A stretch of 64,000 nucleotides of DNA from M3007 sp046160625 (GTDB lineage: Bacteria; Bacteroidota; Bacteroidia; Chitinophagales; Saprospiraceae): the NCBI GenBank assembly GCA_046160625.1, contig JBJXGZ010000030.1, positions 1 to 64,000 of the forward strand, written 5' to 3'. This document shows, piece by piece, positions 1-9,063 of this stretch (position 1 is its first letter; each line of letters opens with the position of its first letter). Below the pieces are notes generated by a model, which saw only the letters and a list, made by a program, of their open reading frames with translations, had not been told where the DNA came from and ran no database searches. Made by a program: the position numbers and the translations under genes.

Positions 1-58
1 GCCAAACAAAAAACCAAATCCCCAAATCCCCATCTCAACAAATAACCAACTCACCAAT

Positions 59-625
59 TCACCGAATCAACAAATCCCCAAATTTCTCCCGAAACTTCCT
101 GACTTTCGGAGCAATGATGAAAGAACAATACCCTTGGTTGGGATTGTCTTTGTAATAATTTTGGTGGTAATCTTCTGCCTTAAAAAACTTTTCAAAAGCA
201 GTAATTTCTGTTACAATCGGGTCGTCCCAAGTTTCTTGGGCATCTTTCATGACCTCTAGTGCTGCTTTTTTCTGGGCCTCCGAATGGTAATAAATTACCG
301 AGCGGTACTGCGTGCCTGCGTCATTCCCCTGCCGATTGAGCGTAGTGGGATCGTGCACGGTAAAAAAGATGTGTAAAATATCCTGAACCGTCACGATCGC
401 GGGATCAAAAGTGATCTGAATCACCTCTGCGTGACCGCTCATACCAGAACAAACTTCTCGATAAGTTGGATTGTCTGAAGGCCCTCCTGAATACCCGCTT
501 TCCACCTTGAGCACACCTTGGAGCTCTTGATAAATGGCTTCCACACACCAGAAGCAGCCGCCACCCAGGGTAGCCAATTCGGTGTTCCCGGAAAGTATGG
601 TTTGTTGATTTTGAATTGTTGGCAT
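59..625 (-). CDS. msrA: Peptide-methionine (S)-S-oxide reductase
   Basis: Reduces the S-epimer of methionine sulfoxide in oxidised proteins, using thioredoxin as the usual donor; a cytoplasmic repair enzyme. The 188-residue product has the family signature GCFWCVEA at residues 23-30 with nucleophile Cys24, then SGYSGG, a GHAEV block near residue 64 and a Cys close to the C-terminus (QGYCSF) that could resolve the disulfide. I start at the ATG at 625 because the frame remains open upstream for about 59 residues that show no family homology and overlap the divergent gene's leader. The last residues (KFGDLLIR) are encoded by AT-rich low-complexity repeat sequence of the same kind as other intergenic repeats here. 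Family assignment is firm. Confidence 0.95.
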   Translation of the reverse strand: MPTIQNQQTILSGNTELATLGGGCFWCVEAIYQELQGVLKVESGYSGGPSDNPTYREVCSGMSGHAEVIQITFDPAIVTVQDILHIFFTVHDPTTLNRQGNDAGTQYRSVIYYHSEAQKKAALEVMKDAQETWDDPIVTEITAFEKFFKAEDYHQNYYKDNPNQGYCSFIIAPKVRKFREKFGDLLIR

Positions 626-821
626 AAAAGATGCTTTTGAATAGTTGGGATTAAAACGTGTTAACCCACTGCCAGGTTTTGGATTGCTGAAAATCCAGCA
701 TAAAATGTCGGCGAGCAAACGTTTTTGTCCCCTGTTGCTTTCCGGCTTAAATTCACCGGGCTTGCTACTTTTGCCAGGAATTTGTTTGTCCCTTTTAATC
801 ATTGCAAGTCATCCGCCTTTT

Positions 822-2609
822 ATGAAAAAGATTCTCGCCACCGCACCACTAGTTGCCCTTTTAGTTGTTGGGATTTTAAATGCCCAAAAAACGCCAGGCT
901 TAGATATTCCTTCGGCTGAAACGCTGAATTTCGCCGATTCAGCCCACTATTTTGAAAGAATGGCGGATTTCGGGTTGATCTTTGGTATGTCGAGGTGCAA
1001 CGGAGACATTGCCAATGACAGTGACTTTGACACAAAAAACAACCTTTCCCCGACAGCCGGGATATTCTATCGCAAGCATTTATCTCCAAATTTCGCCATT
1101 CGAGGCAATTTGCTTGTAGGCCAGTTAAAAGACGAGGACCGTTTCTACGCTGCACCAGACTGGCGTGAAGAACGAAATTTTTCATTCGAGACTTTTTTGA
1201 CCGAGGTTGCTCTGCGCGTTGAATGGGATATTTTGGGCAAATGGCGATTCCGCAGAGGTATTGATACCAGTGTTTATACACTCAACAAGCACACCCAATA
1301 CGCGCTTGTCAACGGCTTTAAGCGCTCAATCGCACCCTATATTTTTGTCGGAGGCGGCGGATTGGCAAGTTCTGCAAAGGCAAAGATGAACTACCCCAAG
1401 CTTGAAGCAGCCCAACAGCCCCTTGAAATAAAGGAGGACCTGAATAATGCCAAAAGTCTGAGAATCACCCCTACCCTATCCTTTGGCGGAGGCGTGCATT
1501 TTGATATTGCGCCGAGGTTTGTGTTAGGAGCAGAACTGAGTGCCAACCTTCCCTTTACCGACTATCTGGATGGTATAAGTATCGCCGGAAACCCGGAAAA
1601 ACGCGATTGGTTTTGGTTTGGAGGCTTAACCCTCGGATTCCGGCTTGGTGCGAACGACCGGGATCGGGACGGTGTTAAGGACAAAAAGGATAAATGCCCG
1701 GACATCCCAGGTTCAGCTGGCACCAACGGATGCCCGGATGTAGACCATGATGGTGTGGCCGACCGCGAAGATGACTGCCCCCATAAAAAAGGTATTCGCG
1801 CCCTGGCAGGCTGCCCTGTAAAAGATGCCGACGAGGATGGCGTACCCGATGTGGACGATCAATGCCCAATTGTGGCAGGTCTTGCCCAATTTCATGGCTG
1901 CCCTGATACAGACGGCGATGGCATTGAAGACCGGGTTGATTCCTGCAAAACGGTGGCGGGCATCGCGCAGTTCAACGGTTGTCCGGACACAGACGGCGAT
2001 GGTATCGAAGATAAGCTCGACGCCTGCATCACAGAAAAAGGCCCTGCTGAATACTATTATGGTTGTCCCGTGCGAGATACGGACAACGATGGCGTAGAAG
2101 ACAAGCTCGATGCCTGTCTGCTTGTATCAGGCAAAATAGAATTCAATGGCTGCCCAGACACTGACAACGATGGCGTGGAAGACAAGCTTGACCCCTGTCC
2201 CAAAATAGCAGGCCCAAAAGAGAATCGTGGCTGCCCGGTCGTGGAAAAGAAAGACAAGGAGAAACTTGAATTAGCCGTAAAAGCAGTCAAATTTGAGACC
2301 GGAAAGGCTGTTTTAAAGGCTGAATCAAGCAAAATCCTGACCGACATCGCTGACATCCTGACGCGGTACCCTTATTACAATTTGCGCCTGGAAGGCCATA
2401 CAGACAGTCAAGGAAAAGATGAATCAAATCAGTTGCTTTCTGAAAAAAGGGCACAATCCTGCGCTGATTTCCTTGTGGCTAAAGGGATCGCTAAAACCCG
2501 CTTCCTTGCAAAAGGGTTCGGAGAAACAAAGCCCGTAGCCGATAATAAAACCGCTGCCGGACGGACACTTAATCGCAGGGTAGAATTTGATTTGGTCTTG
2601 CCGGATTAG
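822..2609 (+). CDS. OmpA-family outer membrane protein with thrombospondin type 3 repeats
   Basis: Likely an outer membrane protein that binds peptidoglycan through its C-terminus. The 595-residue product begins with a signal peptide (MKKILATAPLVALLVVG...NAQ), followed by a region resembling an OMP beta-barrel to about residue 278. Seven calcium-binding TSP3 motifs (DxDxDG with paired Cys, GCPD spacing) then run to about residue 475, and an OmpA domain occupies about 480-595 (EGHTDSQG, RAQSCADFL, GFGETKP, NRRVEFD). The ATG at 822 gives the signal peptide; an in-frame upstream extension of 59 residues has none and is rejected. A second protein of the same plan, with eleven repeats, lies at 11596-13470. 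The architecture is common in Bacteroidota; the specific role is unknown. Confidence 0.9.
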   Translation: MKKILATAPLVALLVVGILNAQKTPGLDIPSAETLNFADSAHYFERMADFGLIFGMSRCNGDIANDSDFDTKNNLSPTAGIFYRKHLSPNFAIRGNLLVGQLKDEDRFYAAPDWREERNFSFETFLTEVALRVEWDILGKWRFRRGIDTSVYTLNKHTQYALVNGFKRSIAPYIFVGGGGLASSAKAKMNYPKLEAAQQPLEIKEDLNNAKSLRITPTLSFGGGVHFDIAPRFVLGAELSANLPFTDYLDGISIAGNPEKRDWFWFGGLTLGFRLGANDRDRDGVKDKKDKCPDIPGSAGTNGCPDVDHDGVADREDDCPHKKGIRALAGCPVKDADEDGVPDVDDQCPIVAGLAQFHGCPDTDGDGIEDRVDSCKTVAGIAQFNGCPDTDGDGIEDKLDACITEKGPAEYYYGCPVRDTDNDGVEDKLDACLLVSGKIEFNGCPDTDNDGVEDKLDPCPKIAGPKENRGCPVVEKKDKEKLELAVKAVKFETGKAVLKAESSKILTDIADILTRYPYYNLRLEGHTDSQGKDESNQLLSEKRAQSCADFLVAKGIAKTRFLAKGFGETKPVADNKTAAGRTLNRRVEFDLVLPD

Positions 2610-2625
2610 GTTTGGATATTGGGAA

Positions 2626-2671
2626 ATTGGGAAATTGGGATATTAATTTCTAAATATCTCAATTTCCCAAT
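2626..2671. terminator. Inverted repeat between convergent genes, probable bidirectional terminator
   Basis: Arms 2626-2645 and 2652-2671 match at 18 of 20 positions with a 6-nt loop. The sequence is low complexity (repeated attggga units). It sits between the converging OmpA-like gene and hemH, and the hemH stop codon lies inside the second arm. Confidence 0.6.
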
Positions 2672-3675
2672 CTATCGGCTATTGCCTGTGCCCAAACAGG
2701 AGAATCGTTGAGGCTTTCTACCAAATCAAGGCGTTCGCCGCCCATTTTCAGAAATTCTTCCCGGTATTCGATGCTGACTTCCACGGTGGTTTCCAGGCAG
2801 TCGGCAGTAAAGGCCGGGCAAAAAACGAGCAGTCGTTTTGCCCCGTTTTCTGCAAGTGTTTCAAGCACTTTTGACGTATAAGGCTGTACCCATGGATCAC
2901 GTCCCAAGCGGCTTTGGAAGCAAATTGTATATTGCTCTGGCTTAAGGCCCAATTGATTCACAATGGCTTGCGTAGTAGCATGGCATTGGGCGGAATAGCA
3001 AAATTGATTGACAGGTGTAAATGTTTTGCAGCAGTCGGGGCTTTGTAAACAGTGATTGAAGGCATCGGCTTTTCTCAATTGTCGCTGCGGAAGTCCGTGA
3101 TAACTGAACAAAAAATGGTCGTACTGGGCAAGGTCATATCTCCGGCTATTGGCCACAAATAGATCTATCATCGGCTGCCAGGTCGGATAGGAATTCACAA
3201 ATTCTACTTCTGGAATAATTTGTTGCGCCGTGAGTACGCGCATTACCTCTTCGTGGGCTGATCCGGTGCTTGCGCTGGCATACTGCGGGAAAAGCGGAAA
3301 CACCTTGATTCTGCGCACTTTTGCCTGCATCAGTTTTTGGATTGCCGATTCAATGGAGGGGTTTTGGTACCGCATGGCCAATTCCACAACATATTCGTTG
3401 CCAAGCAGTTGTTGCACTTGTGAAACGAGATTTTCACCATGATATTTAAGCGGCGACCCTTGTTCCGTCCAAAGTTCCTTATATAATTTAGCCGACTGCC
3501 CGGAGCGAAATGGCGCGATGATACCACGCACGAGTAGATTGCGAGATACCGCATTAATGTCAATGACACGCGGGTCGAGCAGGAATTGTTTTAGGTAACG
3601 ATAAACCGCAGATCGCGAAGGTTCATCAGGAGTGCCGAGGTTGATTATGAGTATACCGGTTGGGCCTTGTTTCAT
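2659..3675 (-). CDS. hemH: Ferrochelatase
   Basis: Inserts ferrous iron into protoporphyrin IX (or coproporphyrin III) at the end of haem synthesis. The 338-residue product opens with GILIINLGTPDEP, the usual ferrochelatase N-terminus. It carries FPLFPQYASASTGSA in the first half, FSYHGLPQRQLRKAD (with the conserved active-site His) mid-protein, a Cys-containing stretch (CLQSPDCCKTF), and FCPAFTADCLETTVE near the C-terminus, containing the conserved Glu region. Length fits the family. I chose the ATG at 3675, immediately before the conserved N-terminus; the longer open frame runs into palindromic intergenic sequence. It is single in orientation with its neighbour but separated by repeats, so probably its own transcription unit. 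Confidence 0.96.
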   Translation of the reverse strand: MKQGPTGILIINLGTPDEPSRSAVYRYLKQFLLDPRVIDINAVSRNLLVRGIIAPFRSGQSAKLYKELWTEQGSPLKYHGENLVSQVQQLLGNEYVVELAMRYQNPSIESAIQKLMQAKVRRIKVFPLFPQYASASTGSAHEEVMRVLTAQQIIPEVEFVNSYPTWQPMIDLFVANSRRYDLAQYDHFLFSYHGLPQRQLRKADAFNHCLQSPDCCKTFTPVNQFCYSAQCHATTQAIVNQLGLKPEQYTICFQSRLGRDPWVQPYTSKVLETLAENGAKRLLVFCPAFTADCLETTVEVSIEYREEFLKMGGERLDLVESLNDSPVWAQAIADRLGN

Positions 3676-3710
3676 TAAAAAATGCTTGTTTTTGTGCGCT
3701 AAATATCTAA

Positions 3711-3941
3711 ATGAGTCACCCCGAATTTTGTAACAAAATAAAATCGTACAAGTAAAAACATCAAAAAAGCACCACTTCTCCCCCATGTAGTGTAATTTGA
3801 ACCACAAAAGGCACAAAAGGACACAAAAGACCGTATCGGGTTACTTTTGTGCTCTTTTGTGCCTTTTGTGGTTCAAATTATGTCAAGTTTGAGGTTGCAA
3901 CGGAACGGGGCATTAATGTTATAAAATTCGGGGTGACTCAT
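3711..3941. repeat. Nested intergenic inverted repeats
   Basis: The outer arms are 3711-3735 and 3917-3941. They match at 24 of 25 positions and begin ATGAGTCACCCCGAATTTT. Within them lies a second inverted repeat, arms 3793-3829 and 3844-3880 (35 of 37 matching), built from cacaaaagg-type units around a 14-nt loop. The outer motif recurs at 9730-9775, and the inner one resembles the elements at 9064-9164 and 22495-22573. The outer right arm overlaps the end of the next gene and encodes its last residues (HESPRIL). Confidence 0.85.
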
Positions 3942-4473
3942 GTATACGCGCATTTCTGCTTTTCGCCCATTCATAAACGCCGAACATTGCCGCAGAAAAG
4001 AACAAATCGCCCATTACCGTATTGCCCAAAAACGGAATCCCTGCGGTAAAGCAAGCCGCCAGGCCCGCCGCCGTTTTAGGATACATCCCGCTTTCAGCCC
4101 AAACGCTGAAATTGGTGACGAGGAAAAAAATGGCCGAGGCAGAAAGGCTGGCACCAAAGACCCGTATTCCGCTTACTTTTTTGCTCAACAATCCAAAACC
4201 CGCCAACATCACCATTGCAAATGCCGCATAGATCCACCAGGAAGTGATGAGCGTGAATTGCCCGCCATACAACTCGCGGTAAATCACGTTGTTAATAAAC
4301 AAATCCGTTAGGAACAATGCTAAAAAGGGTACCGCGAGCATCAGCCACTGGCGGTTAAAATAAGCCGCGCCAAAAAGGGCAATTGCCCCGATGGGGGTAA
4401 AATTATTGGGGTGTGGAAGCAAACGTGTCAGGGCAGCGAGGGCGATGAGCGCAAATGCGAGGCGATAGTTCAT
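3919..4473 (-). CDS. DUF6580-like integral membrane protein
   Basis: A 184-residue protein with about five hydrophobic segments, beginning MNYRLAFALIALAALTRLLPHPNNFTPI. The RLLPHPNNFTPIGA block and the FFLVTNFSVW segment are typical of a widespread small membrane family annotated DUF6580, distantly like ECF-type substrate-binding components. Substrate unknown. The start at 4473 is the ATG just before the first membrane helix; the frame continues upstream through a REP-like palindrome, which argues against a longer protein. The final residues lie in a repeat arm (3917-3941). Family call moderate; transport role is inference. Confidence 0.7.
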   Translation of the reverse strand: MNYRLAFALIALAALTRLLPHPNNFTPIGAIALFGAAYFNRQWLMLAVPFLALFLTDLFINNVIYRELYGGQFTLITSWWIYAAFAMVMLAGFGLLSKKVSGIRVFGASLSASAIFFLVTNFSVWAESGMYPKTAAGLAACFTAGIPFLGNTVMGDLFFSAAMFGVYEWAKSRNARIHESPRIL

Positions 4474-4513
4474 GGCAGAATTGATTCGTGGATTTTTGAT
4501 TCGTGGATTTTTT

Positions 4514-4550
4514 ACCCGCCGAAGCCTTGGCGAAGGAGGGGGCAGGCGGG
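4514..4550. repeat. REP-like GC-rich palindrome (CCCGCC...GGCGGG)
   Basis: The sequence starts ACCCGCCGAAGCCTTGGCG and closes with GGCAGGCGGG. It lies upstream of the DUF6580-like gene. Related copies are at 11977-12004, 34830-34857, 36567-36583 (half) and 53966-54096. Confidence 0.7.
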
Positions 4551-4566
4551 AAACCCAATAGCAAGG

Positions 4567-4574
4567 CAAAGATA
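4567..4574 (-). promoter_or_regulatory. Candidate Bacteroidota -7 element
   Basis: On the minus strand this reads TATCTTTG, matching TAnnTTTG. It lies about 94 nt upstream of the DUF6580-like gene, with a REP-like palindrome in the leader. No clear -33 TTTG is seen. Confidence 0.4.
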
Positions 4575-4656
4575 GGGCGAACACAGCTCCCACCGTGTCG
4601 TTTTTCCAAAAATCAATTTGCTCAAAATTGCATTGGCGTATCATTGCAGACTATTT

Positions 4657-4692
4657 GAGACCTTATAGGTTTTGCAAAACCTATAAGGTCTC
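4657..4692. repeat. Perfect 36-bp palindrome in a divergent promoter region
   Basis: Every base of the 36 pairs with its partner around a central TTTTGCAAAA. It lies between the divergent DUF6580-like gene and the M1 peptidase. Relatives with AAACCT/AGGTTT arms occur at 36534-36566, 50755-50783 and 54855-54887. Confidence 0.75.
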
Positions 4693-4716
4693 GGTTTAAA
4701 ACATAAAAATAAAATC

Positions 4717-6570
4717 ATGCGCAAACCATTAGTGCTAACGCTTTCACTTCTCTTTCTATTCTCCATTGCACACACGCAACGTTGGCAACAACACGTTGAT
4801 TATCAAATCAATGCCGACATGAATGTGGCCAAGCACCAGTATCACGGAACGCTCCGTTTGGCCTACACTAACAACAGTCCCGACACCCTCTTCAAAGCTT
4901 TCTGGCACTTGTATTTCAATGCGTTTCAGCCTGGCAGTATGATGGACGTGCGTTCCCGCACCATCGCCGACCCGGACCCCCGGGTGAGCGACCGAATTTC
5001 CAAATTGAAGCCTGAAGAACAAGGTTGGATAAAAGTCAATACGCTGAACCAAAACGGAAAACCAGCAAACTTTCTTACCAACGAGACCATTCTTGAAGTC
5101 ACCCTGAGTGAAGCAATCTTGCCCGGCACAACAACTATTTTTGAAATGGATTGGGACGCACAAGTGCCGCTGCAGGTGCGCCGAAACGGACGCGACAGCC
5201 GGGAAGGCATAGATTATTCCATGGCCCAATGGTATCCCAAACTTTGTGAGTACGACGAGCAAGGCTGGCACGCAAACCCTTACATCGCCCGGGAATTTTA
5301 TGGGGTATGGGGTGATTTCGACGTGAAGATTTCGATTGACAAAAACTACGTTGTTGCGGCAGGTGGTTATATTCAAAATGCGCAGGAGGTAGGTTATGGC
5401 TACGAAAGCCAGGGCGTTCCGTTGAATCGTCCAGCGGGCGACAAACTCCTTTGGCATTTCAAAACACCCAATGTTCACGACTTCGTTTGGGCAGCCGACC
5501 GCGATTATACGCATTCCTCCATAGTGGCCGACGATGGATCCATTATGCGTTTTTTCTGGCAAAAAGGCAAGGGTTACGACGACCAGTGGGACAAGCTTCC
5601 TGGCATTATGAACCGTGCCCGAACTATTATGAACCAACGCTTTGGTAAATACCCTTACCGCGAATACTGCTTCATTCAAGGGGGCGACGGTGGCATGGAA
5701 TATCCACTCGCTACGCTGATAACCGGCAACCGGGGACTGAATTCGCTCGTCGGGGTGTCCGTCCATGAGCAACTCCACTCCTGGTACCAAATGGTGTTGG
5801 GCAGCAACGAGAGTCTTTATGGCTGGATGGACGAGGGTTTTACCTCCTTCGCCGAAGACATTGTAATGAACGAACTCGCCCGCGAAGGCTTGCTTCCTGG
5901 CAAAACCATGGAGGCCAACCCCTACGAGGGCGCGCTTGCAGGTTATACTGCCCTTGCCACCAGCGGCAACGAGGAACCGCTTACTACCCATGCCGACCAT
6001 TTTCACACCAATTACGGATACAGCCTGGCCGCTTATGTAAAAGGCGCGGTTTACCTGCTCCAGATGGAGTACATCATTGGAAAACAGGCCTTTGAAAAAG
6101 GTTTGCTGCGCTATTTCCACGAATGGAAATTCAAACACCCGGACGCTGATGACGTAACGCGTGTTTTTGAAAAAGAAAGCGGCCTGGAACTGGATTGGTT
6201 CAAAGAGGATTGGGTGAACTCCACCAATACCATTGATTACGCCGTGAAATCCGTAGAAAGTGAAGGACGCAATAACACCAAAGTTGTGATTGAACGCATT
6301 GGAAGGATGGCGATGCCCCTTGATATTGTGATAACCTATACCAATGGCGACCAGGAGGTTTTTTATGCACCCCTTGAAAGTATGCGTGGCGAGAAGCCTG
6401 CCGAGAACAAAACCGAGCGCGTTTTGCTGCCGGATCATCGCTGGGTGGACCCTAGCTACGAATTTGAAATCCCGGAGAAAAAGAAGAAAGTAGCCAAAGT
6501 TGAGATTGATCCCTCGCACCGCCTGGCTGACATTGATTTGGAAAACAATGTTTGGAACAAGCCGGATTGA
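4717..6570 (+). CDS. M1-family zinc metallopeptidase (secreted)
   Basis: Probable exported aminopeptidase-like enzyme of 617 residues. A signal peptide (MRKPLVLTLSLLFLFSIAHT) is followed by a beta-rich domain. The catalytic domain has GGMEYP at 325-330 in place of the usual GxMEN exopeptidase motif. The zinc site is H350-E351-x-x-H354 with Glu373 (MDEGFTSFAE) 19 residues later, the normal M1 spacing. A conserved Tyr region (NYGYSLAAYVKGA) follows. The final 40 residues are Lys/Glu-rich without a clear T9SS domain. Known family members of this kind in Bacteroidota are usually annotated simply as M1 peptidases; substrate is not known. Confidence 0.92.
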   Translation: MRKPLVLTLSLLFLFSIAHTQRWQQHVDYQINADMNVAKHQYHGTLRLAYTNNSPDTLFKAFWHLYFNAFQPGSMMDVRSRTIADPDPRVSDRISKLKPEEQGWIKVNTLNQNGKPANFLTNETILEVTLSEAILPGTTTIFEMDWDAQVPLQVRRNGRDSREGIDYSMAQWYPKLCEYDEQGWHANPYIAREFYGVWGDFDVKISIDKNYVVAAGGYIQNAQEVGYGYESQGVPLNRPAGDKLLWHFKTPNVHDFVWAADRDYTHSSIVADDGSIMRFFWQKGKGYDDQWDKLPGIMNRARTIMNQRFGKYPYREYCFIQGGDGGMEYPLATLITGNRGLNSLVGVSVHEQLHSWYQMVLGSNESLYGWMDEGFTSFAEDIVMNELAREGLLPGKTMEANPYEGALAGYTALATSGNEEPLTTHADHFHTNYGYSLAAYVKGAVYLLQMEYIIGKQAFEKGLLRYFHEWKFKHPDADDVTRVFEKESGLELDWFKEDWVNSTNTIDYAVKSVESEGRNNTKVVIERIGRMAMPLDIVITYTNGDQEVFYAPLESMRGEKPAENKTERVLLPDHRWVDPSYEFEIPEKKKKVAKVEIDPSHRLADIDLENNVWNKPD

Positions 6571-6586
6571 CAGGTTCGATTGGAAC

Positions 6587-6657
6587 GATTGATTCGATTT
6601 TTCGATTGATTCGATTGGCAATCTCCCAGTCGAATCAATCGAAAAATCAAATCAATC
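6587..6657. terminator. 28-bp stem inverted repeat after M1 peptidase
   Basis: Arms 6587-6614 and 6630-6657 match at 27 of 28 positions with a 15-nt loop. They are built from repeated GATTGATTCGATT units. The element lies 16 nt after the peptidase stop and just before the relA/spoT promoter element, so it probably separates the two units. Confidence 0.65.
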
Positions 6658-6676
6658 CAGTATCATCCTGCGCCCC

Positions 6677-6684
6677 TATCTTTG
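6677..6684 (+). promoter_or_regulatory. Candidate -7 promoter element of relA/spoT
   Basis: TATCTTTG matches the Bacteroidota TAnnTTTG element and ends 12 nt before the ATG at 6697, implying a very short leader. Confidence 0.5.
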
Positions 6685-6696
6685 TGAGCGCAGATT

Positions 6697-8997
6697 ATGA
6701 AAGAAGAAAAAACCAATATTACCAGACAACTGGATACAGCCGCGGCGGAACACGACGACCAGACGCATGCTGCACACGAATCACCAGCCATCCCTGGTCT
6801 GGAGCAAGATCGTGTGCTCATTGCACGCTCCTATCGTAACCTGCTCAAATCCCTCAAAACTACGCTCAACGCTGAAGATCACAACAATATCCGCGCAGCA
6901 TTTGAACTTGCGGCTCAAGCCCACCAGACGCAGCGTCGCAAATCCGGCGAACCCTATATCACCCACCCCATCGAGGTAGCCCGGATATGCGTGGAAGAAA
7001 TTGGCCTGGGGCCTACCGCGGTTATATGTGCCTTATTGCACGATGTGGTGGAAGATACGGACGTAACTCTCAAAGAAATCCATGACCAGTTCGGCGACAA
7101 AATTGCCCGAATCGTGGACGGCTTGACCAAACTGGATGGCCTCCATGATTCGCAAAGCCCACAAGCCGAAAACCTTTCCAAAGTATTGAAAGCCATGCTG
7201 TTCGATGTTCGCGTGGTGCTCATTAAAATGGCTGACCGCCTGCACAACCTGCGCACTATTAAAAGCATGGCGCAGCACAAACAACTCAAAATCGCCGCCG
7301 AAACCTCGTTCATTTACACGCCTTTAGCGCACAGATTGGGGCTTTATGCCATCAAGAACGAGTTTCAGGACACGTGTTTTAAAATTACCCACAAGGAGGT
7401 CTACCATGACATTGCCTCCAAACTTTCCGAGTCAAAGCGCTCCAGACAACTTTATATTGACGAGTTCACCAGCCCGCTGGAAAAATCCTTGAAAGATCTT
7501 GGCATTCCTTTCGAGATCGTTGGGCGACCCAAAAGCATTTTTTCGATTTATAACAAAATCAAAACCAAGCACGTCCCATTTGAGGATATTTACGATCTGT
7601 TCGCTGTTCGGATCGTGCTTGATGTGAAGGCAGAACAAGAAAAAAGCGCTTGTTGGCAGGTCTATTCGATTGTGACCGACACGTATCCACCTATCACCCA
7701 ACGGATCAAAGATTGGATATCCATCCCCAAAGCGAACGGGTATGAATCGCTGCACGCCACGGTAGTCGGGCCAGGCGGTCGCTATGTGGAAGTGCAGATT
7801 CGTTCCAAACGCATGGACGATATCGCCGAACGGGGTTTTGCTGCCCACTGGAAATACAAAGGCATAGAGGGAACCGCAACCCGTGCCAACAACTATGAAA
7901 ACTGGTTGGGGCAGGTCCGCGAATCACTCGAAAACGAGGAATCAGGAAATGCCGTAGAATTCCTGGCTGATTTTCAGAGCAATCTTTTCTCGGAAGAAGT
8001 TCACGTTTTTACCCCCAAAGGGGAGATGAAGATCCTGCCAGACGGCGCTACGGCATTGGATTTTGCCTTCAGTATCCACTCCGGCATAGGTTGTACCTGC
8101 CGTGTGGTACGGGTGAACAACCGGATTGTCCCATTCACCTACCTCCTTGAAAATGGAGACCAGGTAGAGATCATCACAGACAAAAACCAAAAGCCAAGTG
8201 AGGATTGGCTTCAGTTTGTCGTCACTTCCAAAGCCAAGAACCGAATACGATCCGCCCTTAAGGAGGTGAAGCGCGAGCAAGCGTCTTATGGCAAAGAAAT
8301 TTTGGAGCGCAAACTCAGCGCCTTTAAAGTCCCTGTGGAGGAAAATTGTGATTTGCTCGCCAAATTCTATGATTTTCCCAACCGCATGGAATTCCTCAGT
8401 GCCATCTATTTGGAGCAGGTGGATCTTCGGAAAATCAGCAAGTATTTCCGGGCAGAGGGCAACAATCTGGTTGAAAAACAAACCATTGTAAGAAGAGCAC
8501 CTGCCAAACCGAAGGCCCCAAGGCTGAATCCAAAATTAATAAACAAGCCGGAAGTTTACCTCAATGGAGAACCCGGCAATTTGTACAAGTACTCCTTTGC
8601 TGCCTGTTGCAACCCGGTAGCGGGCGACGAAATTTTTGGGTTTATACTCGTACAAGGCGGCGTAAAAATCCACCGCTCAGCCTGTCCCAATGCAGACAAC
8701 CTCTATGCTCAACACGCGCACCGTATTCTTCGAGCAGAATGGGGCAATATTTCTAAAAACGATTTTCTCGCTGAAATTGTCATCAATGGCGTTGATATCG
8801 GCTCGGGAGTCATAAGCCAATTGACCAATACGCTTGCTGACCTGGGCATCAATATCCGCTCCTTCTCTATTTCTGGTGAAGGCGGTTATTTTGAAGGGCG
8901 TGTTTCTATGGTTGTAGCCAATACCGACCACCTGCAACAAGCCTTACTCGCGCTCAAAAAATTTGATTGGGTGAATAGCGCGACAAGGGCCGACTGA
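6697..8997 (+). CDS. RelA/SpoT-type (p)ppGpp synthetase/hydrolase
   Basis: Makes and degrades the stringent-response alarmone (p)ppGpp. The 766-residue product has the full long-RSH layout. The hydrolase domain has RKSGEPYITHP (81-91) and H115-D116 in LLHDVVEDTDV. The synthetase domain has GRPKSIFSIYNKIK, FEDIYDLFAVRIVLD and NGYESLHATV. A TGS domain (VFTPKGEMKILPDGATALDFAFSIH), a Cys-rich segment (YSFAACCNPVAGDEI) and a C-terminal ACT domain (ISQLTNTLADLGINIRS) follow. Because the HD residues are intact, a bifunctional enzyme is likely. The start follows a TAnnTTTG element by 12 nt. It stands alone as a transcription unit. Confidence 0.95.
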   Translation: MKEEKTNITRQLDTAAAEHDDQTHAAHESPAIPGLEQDRVLIARSYRNLLKSLKTTLNAEDHNNIRAAFELAAQAHQTQRRKSGEPYITHPIEVARICVEEIGLGPTAVICALLHDVVEDTDVTLKEIHDQFGDKIARIVDGLTKLDGLHDSQSPQAENLSKVLKAMLFDVRVVLIKMADRLHNLRTIKSMAQHKQLKIAAETSFIYTPLAHRLGLYAIKNEFQDTCFKITHKEVYHDIASKLSESKRSRQLYIDEFTSPLEKSLKDLGIPFEIVGRPKSIFSIYNKIKTKHVPFEDIYDLFAVRIVLDVKAEQEKSACWQVYSIVTDTYPPITQRIKDWISIPKANGYESLHATVVGPGGRYVEVQIRSKRMDDIAERGFAAHWKYKGIEGTATRANNYENWLGQVRESLENEESGNAVEFLADFQSNLFSEEVHVFTPKGEMKILPDGATALDFAFSIHSGIGCTCRVVRVNNRIVPFTYLLENGDQVEIITDKNQKPSEDWLQFVVTSKAKNRIRSALKEVKREQASYGKEILERKLSAFKVPVEENCDLLAKFYDFPNRMEFLSAIYLEQVDLRKISKYFRAEGNNLVEKQTIVRRAPAKPKAPRLNPKLINKPEVYLNGEPGNLYKYSFAACCNPVAGDEIFGFILVQGGVKIHRSACPNADNLYAQHAHRILRAEWGNISKNDFLAEIVINGVDIGSGVISQLTNTLADLGINIRSFSISGEGGYFEGRVSMVVANTDHLQQALLALKKFDWVNSATRAD

Positions 8998-9063
8998 GGA
9001 AGGTCCAATGTCCAAGGAAACGCTACAGATAAACCACCGTCTGTCGTACTAAATGCCTAAGCG

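Noticed and set aside
4756..6621. A 621-residue open frame antisense to the M1 peptidase
   Set aside because: It mirrors the M1 gene codon pattern, shows no known domain, and the sense strand has an intact HEQLH zinc site, so it is a reading-frame shadow.
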